A stretch of 64,000 bases of DNA from Sutcliffiella rhizosphaerae (GCF_917563925.1 NZ_CAKJTJ010000005.1:1-64000), one strand, 5' to 3'; positions 7,532 through 16,263 are shown, counted from the stretch's first letter. Notes: a model not told the origin generated them from the sequence alone. Made by a program: numbers and translations.

Positions 7532-7707
7532 GCCGCCTCGTCTTATGCTTGTCGGAGCTGACCAAGGCGCTGCCGCTTTTCTGATTGTCTAGCTCCAGCA
7601 CCTAGCCCCTCGAGGTCATAAGCCAATTCGTCCAGAAGGTAAAGAGCAACCTTCTTGCCGCCTCGTCTTATGCTTGTCGGGGCTGACCAAGGCGCTGCCG
7701 CTTTTCT
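7532..7707 (+). repeat. Dispersed Bacillaceae intergenic repeat, one partial and one full copy
   Basis: A 51-bp segment (from GCCGCCTCGTCTTATGCTTG to CGCTTTTCT) occurs at 7532-7582 and again at 7657-7707 with one mismatch. The second copy is preceded by GTCTAGCTCCAGCACCTAG (7587 on) and forms a full ~120-bp unit. GC content is clearly above the surroundings. Related copies lie at 51265-51358 and 53259-53314. The unit has internal complementarity (CTTATGCTTGTCGG / GGTCATAAG) and is a known type of repeat in Bacillus genomes; its function is unknown. Confidence 0.8.
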
Positions 7708-7715
7708 AATAAGTA

Positions 7716-7743
7716 ACATCTCATAGTTATTATTCATACAATG
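7716..7743 (+). promoter_or_regulatory. Near-consensus sigma-K promoter of spoVIF
   Basis: AC at 7716-7717, a 17-bp spacer and CATACAATG (8 of 9 to CATANNNTA) at 7735-7743. The dispersed repeat ends only 8 bp before the -35. Confidence 0.45.
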
Positions 7744-7769
7744 AGATATATCCGAGAGGAGGTTGTTGT

Positions 7770-8030
7770 GTGGAAAATAATCTTTTTAAAGGCATAGAGA
7801 AGAAAACTGGTGTCAGTATGAAAGATGTATTTGAGTTAGCCAACTCTATGCAGAATGCAAATTTCAAAGATGAGCAAACGATAAGAGGCCTGGTAACACG
7901 AGTTGCAACGCTTGCAAATAAAAAAGTACCGAAAGAATTAGAAGATAAAATTGTCCATACATTGATTAGCGGCAATAAGCCGGTTGATATGGGTACTATA
8001 TCCAAAATGTTGAATGAGAAGAAAAAGTAA
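7770..8030 (+). CDS. spoVIF: Stage VI sporulation protein F
   Basis: The 86-residue protein begins MENNLFKGIEKKTGVSMKDV and contains ELANSMQNANFKDEQTIR, closely matching SpoVIF (YjcC) of B. subtilis in length and sequence. SpoVIF is a mother-cell protein needed for coat assembly, acting through the stability of the regulator GerR. The start is GTG 7770 with GAGGAGG eight bases upstream. It lies between yjcZ and yjcD homologues as in B. subtilis. Confidence 0.9.
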   Translation: MENNLFKGIEKKTGVSMKDVFELANSMQNANFKDEQTIRGLVTRVATLANKKVPKELEDKIVHTLISGNKPVDMGTISKMLNEKKK

Positions 8031-8038
8031 AATAACAA

Positions 8039-8077
8039 TAAAAACATCTGCCAAAAACATAAAGGCAGATGTTTTTA
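8039..8077 (+). terminator. Bidirectional terminator between spoVIF and the TPR-like gene
   Basis: AAAACATCTGCC pairs perfectly with GGCAGATGTTTT, flanked by A and T runs. It overlaps the end of the convergent gene at 8075. Confidence 0.85.
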
Positions 8078-8536
8078 TATAGTTGCTAAATCATTAAGGA
8101 CTATATTTCTATCGGTGTCTTTTTCAATATGGTCACAAGCTTCTTTGGCAAGAGTTACATATGTTTCTTTTTTTTCCATCTCTCCTGCAAGACTGTAGGC
8201 ACGAGCAAGAGCTTCATATGCGAATGCTAAATCAAAATCATGGATGTTATGTGTTAAGCAGATTTCTAAGTTTCTCTTTGCATGAAAAAGGGAGGGTTCC
8301 GGACGCTTTAGAACAGCATAAGCCCTTGATACTTGCCATTCTCCCCTTGAAATGTTTACAGGCTCTCCAACTTCTCCCCAGTGAAAACGAGAAGCGTGAG
8401 CTTTATGTATCATTTGGAAATCCTCTTCAGTATTTCGGTTTGTTTTTTCCATCAAATCCCAAACTTGATTAAATAAATTAATTGCAGTTGTACGATGAAA
8501 GATAAATTGCTCATTCTCTAAAATGGTACTTGTCAT
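8075..8536 (-). CDS. TPR-like conserved hypothetical protein
   Basis: The 153-residue soluble protein has helix-pair repeats: residues 56-75 (GEPVNISRGEWQVSRAYAVL), 84-101 and 103-125 (FDLAFAYEALARAYSLAGEM), spaced like tetratricopeptide units. AAGGAGGA sits before the ATG. I recognise no specific function; such proteins bind partner peptides. It is convergent with spoVIF. Confidence 0.65.
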   Translation of the reverse strand: MTSTILENEQFIFHRTTAINLFNQVWDLMEKTNRNTEEDFQMIHKAHASRFHWGEVGEPVNISRGEWQVSRAYAVLKRPEPSLFHAKRNLEICLTHNIHDFDLAFAYEALARAYSLAGEMEKKETYVTLAKEACDHIEKDTDRNIVLNDLATI

Positions 8537-8585
8537 CCAAAATCCTCCTTGATACTTTTCTTTCTATATATAATAGTATCATTTA

Positions 8586-8777
8586 TTAACTTGGGATGTT
8601 TAGCTTTTTTTGTTGTTTGGAAGGTACATAAATTCCTCTGCTAGTAATCACTTTTTCTAAAAGGCAAATAAAATGTTCATCAAGATTATTAAGAATGGCA
8701 TGTTTGTATGCAAATTGTAAAGAATCATCTGAAAGTTGACTGATGGAACCTGAGGAAACTGGGAGCAAAGACTTCAC
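8586..8777 (-). CDS. Sda-like sporulation histidine kinase inhibitor
   Basis: The 63-residue protein contains ISQLSDDSLQFAYKHAILNN then LDEHFICLLEKVITSRGI. This aligns with the helical hairpin of Sda ([23 protein letters not shown] in B. subtilis). Sda binds KinA/KinB and blocks autophosphorylation when DNA replication is disturbed, delaying sporulation. This copy has about ten extra N-terminal and C-terminal residues, so it may be a paralogue. The start is GTG at 8777 with AAAGGGGT upstream. Confidence 0.7.
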   Translation of the reverse strand: MKSLLPVSSGSISQLSDDSLQFAYKHAILNNLDEHFICLLEKVITSRGIYVPSKQQKKLNIPS

Positions 8778-8886
8778 TAAAAATACCCCTTTCTTTCATC
8801 CTATATATGGGGTACATACCCAAATAATATAAAATCAAACATACTTTTTACCTAGAAATTTATTTTTTTATAAAAATTCGAAAAAA

Positions 8887-8920
8887 AACTGTAAATCGCT
8901 CTGGAATAGAGGATTTACAG
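8887..8920 (-). terminator. Terminator of the yjcD helicase gene
   Basis: ACTGTAAATC and GATTTACAGT form a perfect 10-bp stem. On the minus strand it is followed by eight T, just after the helicase stop. Confidence 0.85.
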
Positions 8921-8926
8921 TCTAAT

Positions 8927-11224
8927 TTATAGAATATCTTTAATAAATCTACTCATATAAGCTTTTTTTCCACGCCTTGTTTCTGGGATAGATAAGTGTA
9001 GAGTTTCTTTGGCTCTCGTCATGGCCACATACAGCAGTCTGCGTTCTTCTTCCAATGCTTCCATTTCTCCGCTGCGATAGGACTCCAAGGAAAAATCATG
9101 TGGCAAACTTCCATCCACAGTACATAGTACATAGACATTTTGATATTCCAAACCTTTGGATCGATGGATAGTTGAAAGATGAATGGCATTTGAATATTGT
9201 TTGCTGAGCTTTTTCATTTCATCACTTTTAGCAATCATATCGTCTACATGAATAAGAAATTCTGTAATAGATTTGAACTTTCGAGCAACTACTTTAAGGT
9301 CACGAATATCATCTGATCCTTTTTCAAGAATATTTCCCTCATTCCCGCGTTTCTTGATATAGTCATCAAACCCCATGTCTTTCTCAATTATTTCTATCGC
9401 GACAGAAGGGGTAACTTTATTTATTGCCTTGAATAAAGGAAGGATTCGCTTAATTTTTTTTACTTGAAAAGGTTGGACATTTGTAAGCTTTCCTAATGAT
9501 TCAATTAAGCTGCAATCTTGCAGAATACTGATTGCCTTGGCATCCTGAAGATTAGATTGTTTCAAAAAAAGAGCTGGGAAAATATCACTTAAAGCATATA
9601 CATTGTTATCATCAATACCTAAACGCATGAATCCTAGTACCGCTTTCACTACTCTTCTTTTATAAAAGCTTTCATAGTCTTGATCGAGCTTGAAGGGTAA
9701 GCCTGATTGAGAGAGTCGTTCAAAAATGGCACGAGCTGCACTATGAGTACGGTACAAAATAGCAAAGTCGCTAGGCTTGCTTATGCCGTCTTCTAATTTT
9801 TGCTTTAAATCCTGAACAATAATCGTTGCTTCTTCTTCCTCATCATACGGATAGAAAAGGAGCGGCAGTTGTTTATTGTCCCGTTGTGCGACCATTTTTT
9901 TTATGCGCCGGCTATTATTTTTGGCGATTACTTGATTGGCAGCTGCTACTACTCCGTGAGTGGAGCGGTAATTTTCCGATAAGGTTACAATTGAAGCAGT
10001 GGAAAAATCCTGTTGGAAGTTCATTATGTAATCTGGGCTGCTGCCACGAAAGGCGTAGATGGATTGATCATCATCCCCGACAACACAGATATTACCATTC
10101 TTTTTTACCAATAACTTCATTGTTTCAAATTGGAGTTTATTTATATCTTGAAACTCATCGATTAAATAGTATTGAAACCGGTCTTGATATTTGCTAAGAA
10201 GTGCAGGGTTTTCCGAAAGAAGCTCATAACATCCGAGCAACATATCATCAAAATCGAACATATCTTTCTCATTCTTCCATGTTTCATAGCTTTGATATAA
10301 AGTCACAAACTGTTCTTCTAATTTGGTTGAAGCTTGTACCATGTTTGGCTTTACCATATTATTCTTCCAAAACCCTATCATTTGAATGGCTTGGTCAAAT
10401 GGGAAATCCTTTTCGTCTAGACCGATGCTGCGGCCTGTTTGCTTAAGAAATTGTTCTTTTTGCCAATCCCATTTGATTAGATTATCTCCATTCCATTTGC
10501 TAGGTTGATGATGTTGAAGAATCCGGTAAAAGATGCTATGAAACGTACCTGAGAGCAAATTAGCAAAGGTGTGCGAACCAGGTTCATCATAAAGTCGCAA
10601 CCTTTCCTTCATTTCATTTGCAGCCTTTGCTGTGAAGGTAATAAGCATGATGGATTTTGGATCAATTTTACACTCTTGCACCATGTATGCCACACGAGTT
10701 GTCAACACTCTAGTCTTCCCACTGCCAGCACCAGCTAAAACTAATAGTGGGCCTTCTACTGTAGATACGGCCTTTTGCTGAGCAGGATCGAGAATGATCT
10801 TCTTTTTAACTAACCTATCGAAAAACACATTTATATTATTAAAAGTTTCATTAGAATGTTCTTTCATGAAAATTGGAAGTCGAGATAATGCTGTTGGTGG
10901 TTTCCATTTATTTATTGGGTGGTTATTTTCGGCAATAATCTTTTTCCCTTTTGGATAACGAAAACCGTTTCTTTCTATGTAATCTGTTTCAGTAGGTGGA
11001 GTGCCATTTTCAGCAAATACCTCCTTTTGTTCCTTGTGATAAATGCTCTTATCTACATGATAAAAATGAGGATCTTGTTGTAATCCAAGGTATAACTTAA
11101 CATTCTCTCCACATATCGGACAAGAGAGCTTGTTATTTATACCAGCATCAAAAACCTCTTGGTAAAGTTCTCTTGCCATATTATCAATATGTATCTTTCG
11201 ATTGTTCCAAACTGCAGACTTCAT
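8927..11224 (-). CDS. yjcD: UvrD/PcrA-like SF1 DNA helicase, YjcD type
   Basis: At 765 residues it carries all main SF1A motifs: the Walker A LAGAGSGKT at residues 163-171, DEFQD (motif II), GDDDQSIYAFRG (motif III), SENYRST (motif IV) and VAMTRAK (motif VI). The first ~130 residues are an added module with CPIC (35-38) and HFYH (53-56), a probable zinc site absent from PcrA. B. subtilis YjcD has the same size and genomic place, next to spoVIF. A role in DNA repair or recombination is inferred from the family. Confidence 0.88.
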   Translation of the reverse strand: MKSAVWNNRKIHIDNMARELYQEVFDAGINNKLSCPICGENVKLYLGLQQDPHFYHVDKSIYHKEQKEVFAENGTPPTETDYIERNGFRYPKGKKIIAENNHPINKWKPPTALSRLPIFMKEHSNETFNNINVFFDRLVKKKIILDPAQQKAVSTVEGPLLVLAGAGSGKTRVLTTRVAYMVQECKIDPKSIMLITFTAKAANEMKERLRLYDEPGSHTFANLLSGTFHSIFYRILQHHQPSKWNGDNLIKWDWQKEQFLKQTGRSIGLDEKDFPFDQAIQMIGFWKNNMVKPNMVQASTKLEEQFVTLYQSYETWKNEKDMFDFDDMLLGCYELLSENPALLSKYQDRFQYYLIDEFQDINKLQFETMKLLVKKNGNICVVGDDDQSIYAFRGSSPDYIMNFQQDFSTASIVTLSENYRSTHGVVAAANQVIAKNNSRRIKKMVAQRDNKQLPLLFYPYDEEEEATIIVQDLKQKLEDGISKPSDFAILYRTHSAARAIFERLSQSGLPFKLDQDYESFYKRRVVKAVLGFMRLGIDDNNVYALSDIFPALFLKQSNLQDAKAISILQDCSLIESLGKLTNVQPFQVKKIKRILPLFKAINKVTPSVAIEIIEKDMGFDDYIKKRGNEGNILEKGSDDIRDLKVVARKFKSITEFLIHVDDMIAKSDEMKKLSKQYSNAIHLSTIHRSKGLEYQNVYVLCTVDGSLPHDFSLESYRSGEMEALEEERRLLYVAMTRAKETLHLSIPETRRGKKAYMSRFIKDIL

Positions 11225-11359
11225 ATGTATAGACTCCTTTTACAAGTCAATCTTCTACATCGTACCACATAATATAATGTGAAAACATGAATGCCGAGAA
11301 AGTTTATGTTTTGCCAATTGCGGGAAAAATAAATAGGAGAGATGAAGGAGGAGAACAGG

Positions 11360-11623
11360 ATGGGATACATGTTGCCGGTACAGATGGATACGTATAATCA
11401 ATATGCGAATAGAACAGTTCTCGAAAAACAACGAATAAAGCTTGAACCAGTAAGACAATCAACTTTTTACAAGATTGATTCTCACTTAGCTTGGCAGGAA
11501 GTCCATCAGAACATTAAACATACATCATTTACCAATAAAAAAAATAAATCTACCAATTCCATAAACGAAAAACTGATGGCTACTATAACTGGAAAAGGAT
11601 TGTTTATTAATGAATTTATATAG
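11360..11623 (+). CDS. Conserved hypothetical protein, divergent from yjcD
   Basis: The 87-residue basic protein begins MGYMLPVQMDTYNQYANRTV and has no membrane segment. ATG 11360 follows AAGGAGGA at good spacing; an upstream ATG at 11342 has no site. No family is recognised. In B. subtilis a small gene of unknown function also follows yjcD, so this may be its counterpart. Confidence 0.6.
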   Translation: MGYMLPVQMDTYNQYANRTVLEKQRIKLEPVRQSTFYKIDSHLAWQEVHQNIKHTSFTNKKNKSTNSINEKLMATITGKGLFINEFI

Positions 11624-11720
11624 AGGAGAGCTTATTTCCGTTGACCATATGGAAGTGCTGTCAACCATACATTGTTATGAAAAAGAAGATCTTGTTGCCC
11701 GCAGATACTATTTTTGGTAA
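11610..11720 (+). CDS. Possible 36-residue peptide overlapping the previous gene
   Basis: The frame MNLYRGELISVDHMEVLSTI...RRYYFW overlaps the end of the upstream CDS by 14 bp. The ribosome site (AAAGGA) is weak. The aromatic, charged C-terminus looks protein-like but there is no other support. Confidence 0.3.
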   Translation: MNLYRGELISVDHMEVLSTIHCYEKEDLVARRYYFW

Positions 11721-11779
11721 ATAGGTTTTCCATAAACACCTTTTTATTTTGAAGCTGAATCATTGGTGAAAATAAAAAT

Positions 11780-11815
11780 GCTTCCATGCAAGGTTCAGTC
11801 CTTGGACACGGAAGC
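11780..11815 (-). terminator. Hairpin with T-rich tail on the minus strand
   Basis: GCTTCC pairs with GGAAGC and an inner CAAGG with CCTTG. On the minus strand it is followed by ATTTTTATTTT. It may terminate the DUF421 transcript from 11970, 155 bp away. Confidence 0.5.
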
Positions 11816-11969
11816 TAACATTAAGACTTTTTCAAATGTTAAAAAATAAATAGGTATTCACGTGAAGTAACTCGTAACTCAATAAAATACGTGTTTTCCT
11901 TTATGCTTTTTAGAATTGACCATGTCATCTCAACAACCTGATTAAGGACTATGTGGTGCAATGGAGTGT

Positions 11970-12683
11970 TTATTTAGATAAATTAATTTTTCGATCTTCT
12001 TCTGAAAAAGGCATAAAAAAGATAGGTTTTCCTTCTTCCCATTCTGCATAAATGATATTCTTGGGAGTTCGGTGACCTGTTTTTTTTAGTTCATTTAGTA
12101 GCCACTGTTCACTGAGGTTATACTCATCCAGATTCTCAGTTAAGATTTCCCCATCAGAAATAATCGGTACTGGTAATGTTACATTTTGTGGTGGGATATT
12201 ACTTTCCTGATTAGTAGGTGCGTCATAAGGATGTTTTTTCATAACACTAACAGTGCCATCTGTTTCTAAAAGGGCATACTCTATTTCCCTTAAGGAAAAA
12301 ACCCCCTTAGATCGTAAAAGATGTCTTAATTGATCAATGTCTAGTTTTGCTTTTTTTAATTCCTTTTTGTTGATGACACTTTTATGGATCACAATAGAAG
12401 GTCTTCCTTCCAAAAATCCTCTAGTTTTTCTCCATTTTTGAGTGATTCTTTCTAAAAGGTAAATTAGAAGGCCCCAGAGTGCCAAAGAATAAATTATTTT
12501 CTCAACGCCAATCTCATTATCATAAAGCGCGTTTCCTACCAATTCTCCTAGTACAAGTGCAGAAATAAAATCGAAAGGTGTAATTTGTGTAATCTGGGTT
12601 TTCCCAAGTAATTGCGTTATAATAAACAAGGAAAAAAATCCAATGACTAATTCTACCGAAATTCTAGTGAAATCCATTAACAT
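11970..12683 (-). CDS. DUF421 (YetF/YdfR-like) membrane protein
   Basis: The 237-residue protein has three N-terminal membrane segments with QLLGKTQITQITPFDFISAL, the DUF421 signature. The soluble domain (FLEGRPSIVIHKSVIN, residues ~90-200, with VPIISDGEILTENL) follows. It lacks the DUF1657-like tail of the copy at 6023. AAAGGATGA precedes the ATG at suitable distance. YetF family proteins are inner membrane proteins with spore roles in some Bacilli; here there is no operon partner. Confidence 0.82.
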   Translation of the reverse strand: MLMDFTRISVELVIGFFSLFIITQLLGKTQITQITPFDFISALVLGELVGNALYDNEIGVEKIIYSLALWGLLIYLLERITQKWRKTRGFLEGRPSIVIHKSVINKKELKKAKLDIDQLRHLLRSKGVFSLREIEYALLETDGTVSVMKKHPYDAPTNQESNIPPQNVTLPVPIISDGEILTENLDEYNLSEQWLLNELKKTGHRTPKNIIYAEWEEGKPIFFMPFSEEDRKINLSK

Positions 12684-12749
12684 ATCGTTTTCGTCATCCT
12701 TTACATTTGTCCATAGTGCTAGTATTTGCTAAGAATACAAATAATATGA

Positions 12750-12801
12750 AAAAAAGAGGATGCTCCCAGCAGTTCTACCTGCAAGAGAGTCATCCTCTTT
12801 A
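12750..12801 (-). terminator. Terminator of the yjcG-yjcF operon
   Basis: AAAGAGGATG pairs with CATCCTCTTT across a loop of about 30 bases. On the minus strand it is followed by seven T. It overlaps the yjcF stop codon. Confidence 0.8.
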
Positions 12802-13224
12802 AATGTTTTTAGTCATAGTCACATGTGGGATGCCAGCATCTAAAAAGGTTCCAGATACAGTTTCATAGCCTAGTTTAGCATAAAAAGGTTCCGCATGTGT
12901 TTGTGCGTTAAGTTTTAAAACATGGATTTCTTTCATTTGTGCATACTCTTCTATAGTTTCCATTATTAACCTTCCAGATCCCTTTGTTGAGCGGTGGGAA
13001 GGAAGTACACAAATACGCTCTACTTTCCCGATGCCTTCTACAATGCGAAAGCGCCCAGCACCTACAGCTGTATCACTGTCGTACAATACAAAGTGAGTTG
13101 CTTCCGTTTCGTACTGATCAATTTCTTCTTCTAAAGGTACCTGCTGCTCATCAACAAATACGACTTTTCTTACAGTATATGCATCTTGAAGCTCTTTTTC
13201 TGAATTAACTACTTGTACATGCAA
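12799..13224 (-). CDS. yjcF: GNAT-family acetyltransferase YjcF
   Basis: Translation from TTG 13224 gives 141 residues beginning MHVQVVNSEKELQDAYTVRK, close to the 140-residue YjcF of B. subtilis. The acetyl-CoA loop is visible as RICVLPSHRSTKGSGRLIME (about 75-94), and the family ending FLDAGIPHVTM is conserved. The longer frame to 13278 overlaps yjcG by 50 bp and is unlikely. The start lies 4 bp after the yjcG stop, so translation is probably coupled. The substrate is unknown. Confidence 0.82.
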   Translation of the reverse strand: MHVQVVNSEKELQDAYTVRKVVFVDEQQVPLEEEIDQYETEATHFVLYDSDTAVGAGRFRIVEGIGKVERICVLPSHRSTKGSGRLIMETIEEYAQMKEIHVLKLNAQTHAEPFYAKLGYETVSGTFLDAGIPHVTMTKNI

Positions 13225-13228
13225 TGTT

Positions 13229-13750
13229 TCAGCAATCCTTTCCACAGCGAAATGTTTCGTAAACCGTCCACATACCATCTTCTAATTGGTAAAGTAGGTG
13301 GAATCTGTCGATTGTTTCCTCATGCTCAATGTTTGTCATTTTTAAAGTTCCCAATACGTCTGAATGTTCATCGTCAGATAATTTCTGACCAATTGTTATG
13401 TGAGGAACAAAAGCGTATTCCCGGTTATCTTGGAAGTATCCAGTACCAGAATGCAGTTTTTCGTGAAGTTCAAGTAGCTCATCATTTGGGTCTACTTTCA
13501 AGTAAATAACATTATTTACTGGCGCAAAAGAGCTGACCTTATAAATATTTAAAGGGATAGGGGCAGTTTCTTTTGCAATTGCTGCAAGTTCATCTGTTAC
13601 AGATTTCATGTCATTTTCATCAATCTCAAACGCATTTTTCAATGTTACATGAGGTGGAATCAATGCATAATGTGTGTCATAGCGTTTGCGAAATGAATTT
13701 GCCAGATCTTGAAGTTTTTTTGTTGGAAAAATAGCGATTCCGTATTTCAT
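13229..13750 (-). CDS. yjcG: 2H phosphoesterase-superfamily protein YjcG
   Basis: The 173-residue protein has the two HxT/S motifs of the 2H (2'-5' RNA ligase-like) fold: [10 protein letters not shown] at about residue 33 and [10 protein letters not shown] near 116. Length and order before yjcF match B. subtilis YjcG. Activity on cyclic phosphates or 2'-5' linkages is typical of the superfamily, but the substrate is unknown. ATG 13750 follows AGGAGGG. Confidence 0.88.
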   Translation of the reverse strand: MKYGIAIFPTKKLQDLANSFRKRYDTHYALIPPHVTLKNAFEIDENDMKSVTDELAAIAKETAPIPLNIYKVSSFAPVNNVIYLKVDPNDELLELHEKLHSGTGYFQDNREYAFVPHITIGQKLSDDEHSDVLGTLKMTNIEHEETIDRFHLLYQLEDGMWTVYETFRCGKDC

Positions 13751-13865
13751 CCAATATCCCTCCTGTTAACTGTTGATAATCAACAAGGCAATATTAATCC
13801 TTGTAAAGTGGTTATTCATATTTTAACGTAATTTATTTCAAAAGAATAGAAAAGATTATTCATAC

Positions 13866-14591
13866 CTATTTTAACATGGTAGACAAAGCCTTTTTTAAAT
13901 CAGGTTGCCAATATGTCCATGTATGAGTACCTTCAAATTCTTCGTAATAAACCGAATAGCTTTTGTCTTTCATTAAAGTATGTAATGCTCTATTTGGTTC
14001 GATAAAGTTCTTCTTCTCGCCATTTGTAGTAGGAACCTCAGTTTCCTTAGTACCTATTACATGGTATAGACTAAGTAGGGATGGTTGCTCAAATTCAGTA
14101 ACGGTTTTCATCACTTTTTCGTCTACATAAGGTGATTGCATAATAACCTTTCCGAAAGTATGAGGATAAGATAGTGCCGCCACCAACGACACTGTACCTG
14201 CTAAAGAATCACCAATTAATGCACGCCCCATACCCATTTGATAAGAAGGGTATTTCTCATCTAAATAAGGGACAAGCTCATGTGCCAAGAAGCGGATGTA
14301 AGCACTATTTTTTTCGCCGTCTGGATGATATTTATTCCAACGGTCTTTAACATCTTTATAAGGAATACCTACTATAATAGTGTTTTGCATTTTGTTTTCT
14401 TTAAGAAGTCTATCTGCCGTACTGCCAATACGTCCTAGAGTAAAATAGTCTTTTCCATCTTGTGCAATAAGAATGTTATATTTATATAAAGGAGAATAGT
14501 TTGCTGGTGTATATACCAGCAATATCATCTCTTCTTTGAGCTCGTTGCTAAACAGCGAAAACTCCTCTGTTCGCCCAAATTTTTTTGCCAT
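13866..14591 (-). CDS. yjcH: Alpha/beta-hydrolase esterase YjcH
   Basis: The protein is 241 residues from MAKKFGRTEEF; this ATG has GGGAGG nine bases upstream, so the longer frame is rejected. It belongs to the esterase D/enterochelin esterase group: nucleophile elbow GDSLAGTVS (Ser near residue 143), YNILIAQDGKDYF near residue 50, and His in GTHTWTYWQ near the end. The catalytic triad appears complete. It stands 115 bp upstream of yjcG as in B. subtilis. Confidence 0.85.
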   Translation of the reverse strand: MAKKFGRTEEFSLFSNELKEEMILLVYTPANYSPLYKYNILIAQDGKDYFTLGRIGSTADRLLKENKMQNTIIVGIPYKDVKDRWNKYHPDGEKNSAYIRFLAHELVPYLDEKYPSYQMGMGRALIGDSLAGTVSLVAALSYPHTFGKVIMQSPYVDEKVMKTVTEFEQPSLLSLYHVIGTKETEVPTTNGEKKNFIEPNRALHTLMKDKSYSVYYEEFEGTHTWTYWQPDLKKALSTMLK

Positions 14592-14762
14592 ATTCTTTAA
14601 ACCTCCCACTGATGTCCATATCATTTCTAGTAAGCGCTTTATCGTTTATCATATCATATTTGTCCTCAAGTGTAGAACGTAAAGTCGTTTGCTAGCATTT
14701 TGTAAGTGGGTCAAGCTATAATAGTCTCGACAGTTTTTTTGTAGTTTTGGAGGTATGGAGAA

Positions 14763-15350
14763 ATGAACAAATATTTGATATTAATTTTTACTATTATAGC
14801 TGTCCTTATCCTATCAGGATGTGCGGATAAAGAAGTAAACCTTGATAATGAATTCTCAATGAAATTGGAAGTAGGGGAACTAGAAGCAGTAAATCAGGAT
14901 GAGCAGCCTTTTTCAACTTCAGATCAGAATGGGGAATACTGGCTAGCAAATTTTATTTTTACAAACTGTAATACGGTATGTCCACCTATGACGGCTAATA
15001 TGGCAAAAATGCAACGAGAAATGAAAGAAGCTGGAGTGGAGATACCGATTGTATCATTTAGTATTGATCCCACTAATGATACACCTGCTGTAATGAAGGA
15101 ATATGCGGAGCTTTATCAACCCGATTATTCTACTTGGACTTTTGTTACTGGATATGCCCCCGAGACTATTGAACGATTTGCGAACGTCTCTTTTATGGTT
15201 CCGGCTGCAGAGGAAGAAGGAACAGATCAATTCATGCATAGCACCAAGTTTTTTCTAATTGATAAAGAAGGATATGTTAGGGAAGGTTACAGCGGTCTTG
15301 ACGTACCTTATGCGGACGTTATTAAGGATATTAAGAAAGTAGTGGATTAA
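14763..15350 (+). CDS. ypmQ: SCO1/SenC-family copper chaperone lipoprotein
   Basis: The lipoprotein signal has lipobox LSGC (Cys20). The thioredoxin-like fold carries the copper-binding FTNCNTVCPP pair (Cys69, Cys73) and the distal His in FMHSTKFF near residue 159. All three ligands of SCO proteins are present, so it probably delivers copper to cytochrome c oxidase CuA outside the membrane. At 195 residues it is close to YpmQ of B. subtilis. AGGTATGG precedes ATG 14763. Confidence 0.88.
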   Translation: MNKYLILIFTIIAVLILSGCADKEVNLDNEFSMKLEVGELEAVNQDEQPFSTSDQNGEYWLANFIFTNCNTVCPPMTANMAKMQREMKEAGVEIPIVSFSIDPTNDTPAVMKEYAELYQPDYSTWTFVTGYAPETIERFANVSFMVPAAEEEGTDQFMHSTKFFLIDKEGYVREGYSGLDVPYADVIKDIKKVVD

Positions 15351-15387
15351 CTAAGGAGTATTACAGTCGGCTAGTGAGGGATAATTT

Positions 15388-16263
15388 ATGAGGATAAAAA
15401 AAGTAAGTTGTTTAACACAAGAAGAGTATAGCGAAGTAGTGGAACTGCTTAGTTTATGTGAGCAGCATGACAAATTAGAAATAAGCGCAAGCATTAATCT
15501 TTCCACTCTAAAAAAAGCAGATGACGGACAACATACGTTTTTTTTAGCTTATGAAAAGGAAGTTCTTACAAGCTTTTTAGGCATGTATTCATTTGTAGAC
15601 CCTAAAAAGCTTGAAGTAGCAGGCATGGTTCATCCTGCTTATCGAAATCAAGGTAAATTTTCCTCGTTACTGAAGTTAGCAAAGAAGGAAGCTAGTGTGC
15701 GGGAAGTAGACGAATTACTCTATGTCTGTCCGGTAGAATCAGAATCAGCTAAGATTATTGTCAAAAAGCAAAGTGCAGTTTATTCTTTTTCTGAATTCAC
15801 AATGGAATACAGGAAGGAATTACATCTTCCTCCATACAAAAATTTTGACCTATCGTTGAACATAGCATTGCAATCAGATGTTCAGATCGTAAGTAAACTG
15901 CTTATAGATGGATTTGGTTTTGGTTCAACAGATGAGTATGTGGCAAACTTAGTTAAGAGAAATATTTCACAGCCTGGTTATGAATTGTATTTAGTGACTG
16001 AGAAGAGTGAGCCAATTGCTACAGCTACAATTAGTAATGAAGGAGATGCGAAATATATAAGTGCATTTACTGTTGTGGAACTGAAAAGAGGGAAAGGATA
16101 CGGACGTGCTGTATTGGAAGAATTAATAAAGTTGGTGCAAACGAAGGAACCAGCTAAACCGTTACGACTGGATGTAGATGTGAAAAATGAACTTGCGTTA
16201 AAGTTATATGAGGATTCTGGCTTTAGAACAACAAGTGGATACGATTATTATATAGCCAAGTAA
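15388..16263 (+). CDS. Tandem-domain GNAT acetyltransferase
   Basis: The 291-residue protein contains two GNAT-like halves. The first has AGMVHPAYRNQGKFSSLLKL (about residues 79-98), the second ISAFTVVELKRGKGYGRAVL (about 231-250), each carrying the R/Q-x-x-G-x-G/A acetyl-CoA loop. It starts 37 bp after the SCO1 gene and may be cotranscribed. The substrate is unknown. Confidence 0.8.
   Translation: MRIKKVSCLTQEEYSEVVELLSLCEQHDKLEISASINLSTLKKADDGQHTFFLAYEKEVLTSFLGMYSFVDPKKLEVAGMVHPAYRNQGKFSSLLKLAKKEASVREVDELLYVCPVESESAKIIVKKQSAVYSFSEFTMEYRKELHLPPYKNFDLSLNIALQSDVQIVSKLLIDGFGFGSTDEYVANLVKRNISQPGYELYLVTEKSEPIATATISNEGDAKYISAFTVVELKRGKGYGRAVLEELIKLVQTKEPAKPLRLDVDVKNELALKLYEDSGFRTTSGYDYYIAK

Noticed and set aside
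7543-7737. Minus-strand 64-residue frame
   Set aside because: It is made by the dispersed GC-richer repeat and has no ribosome site.
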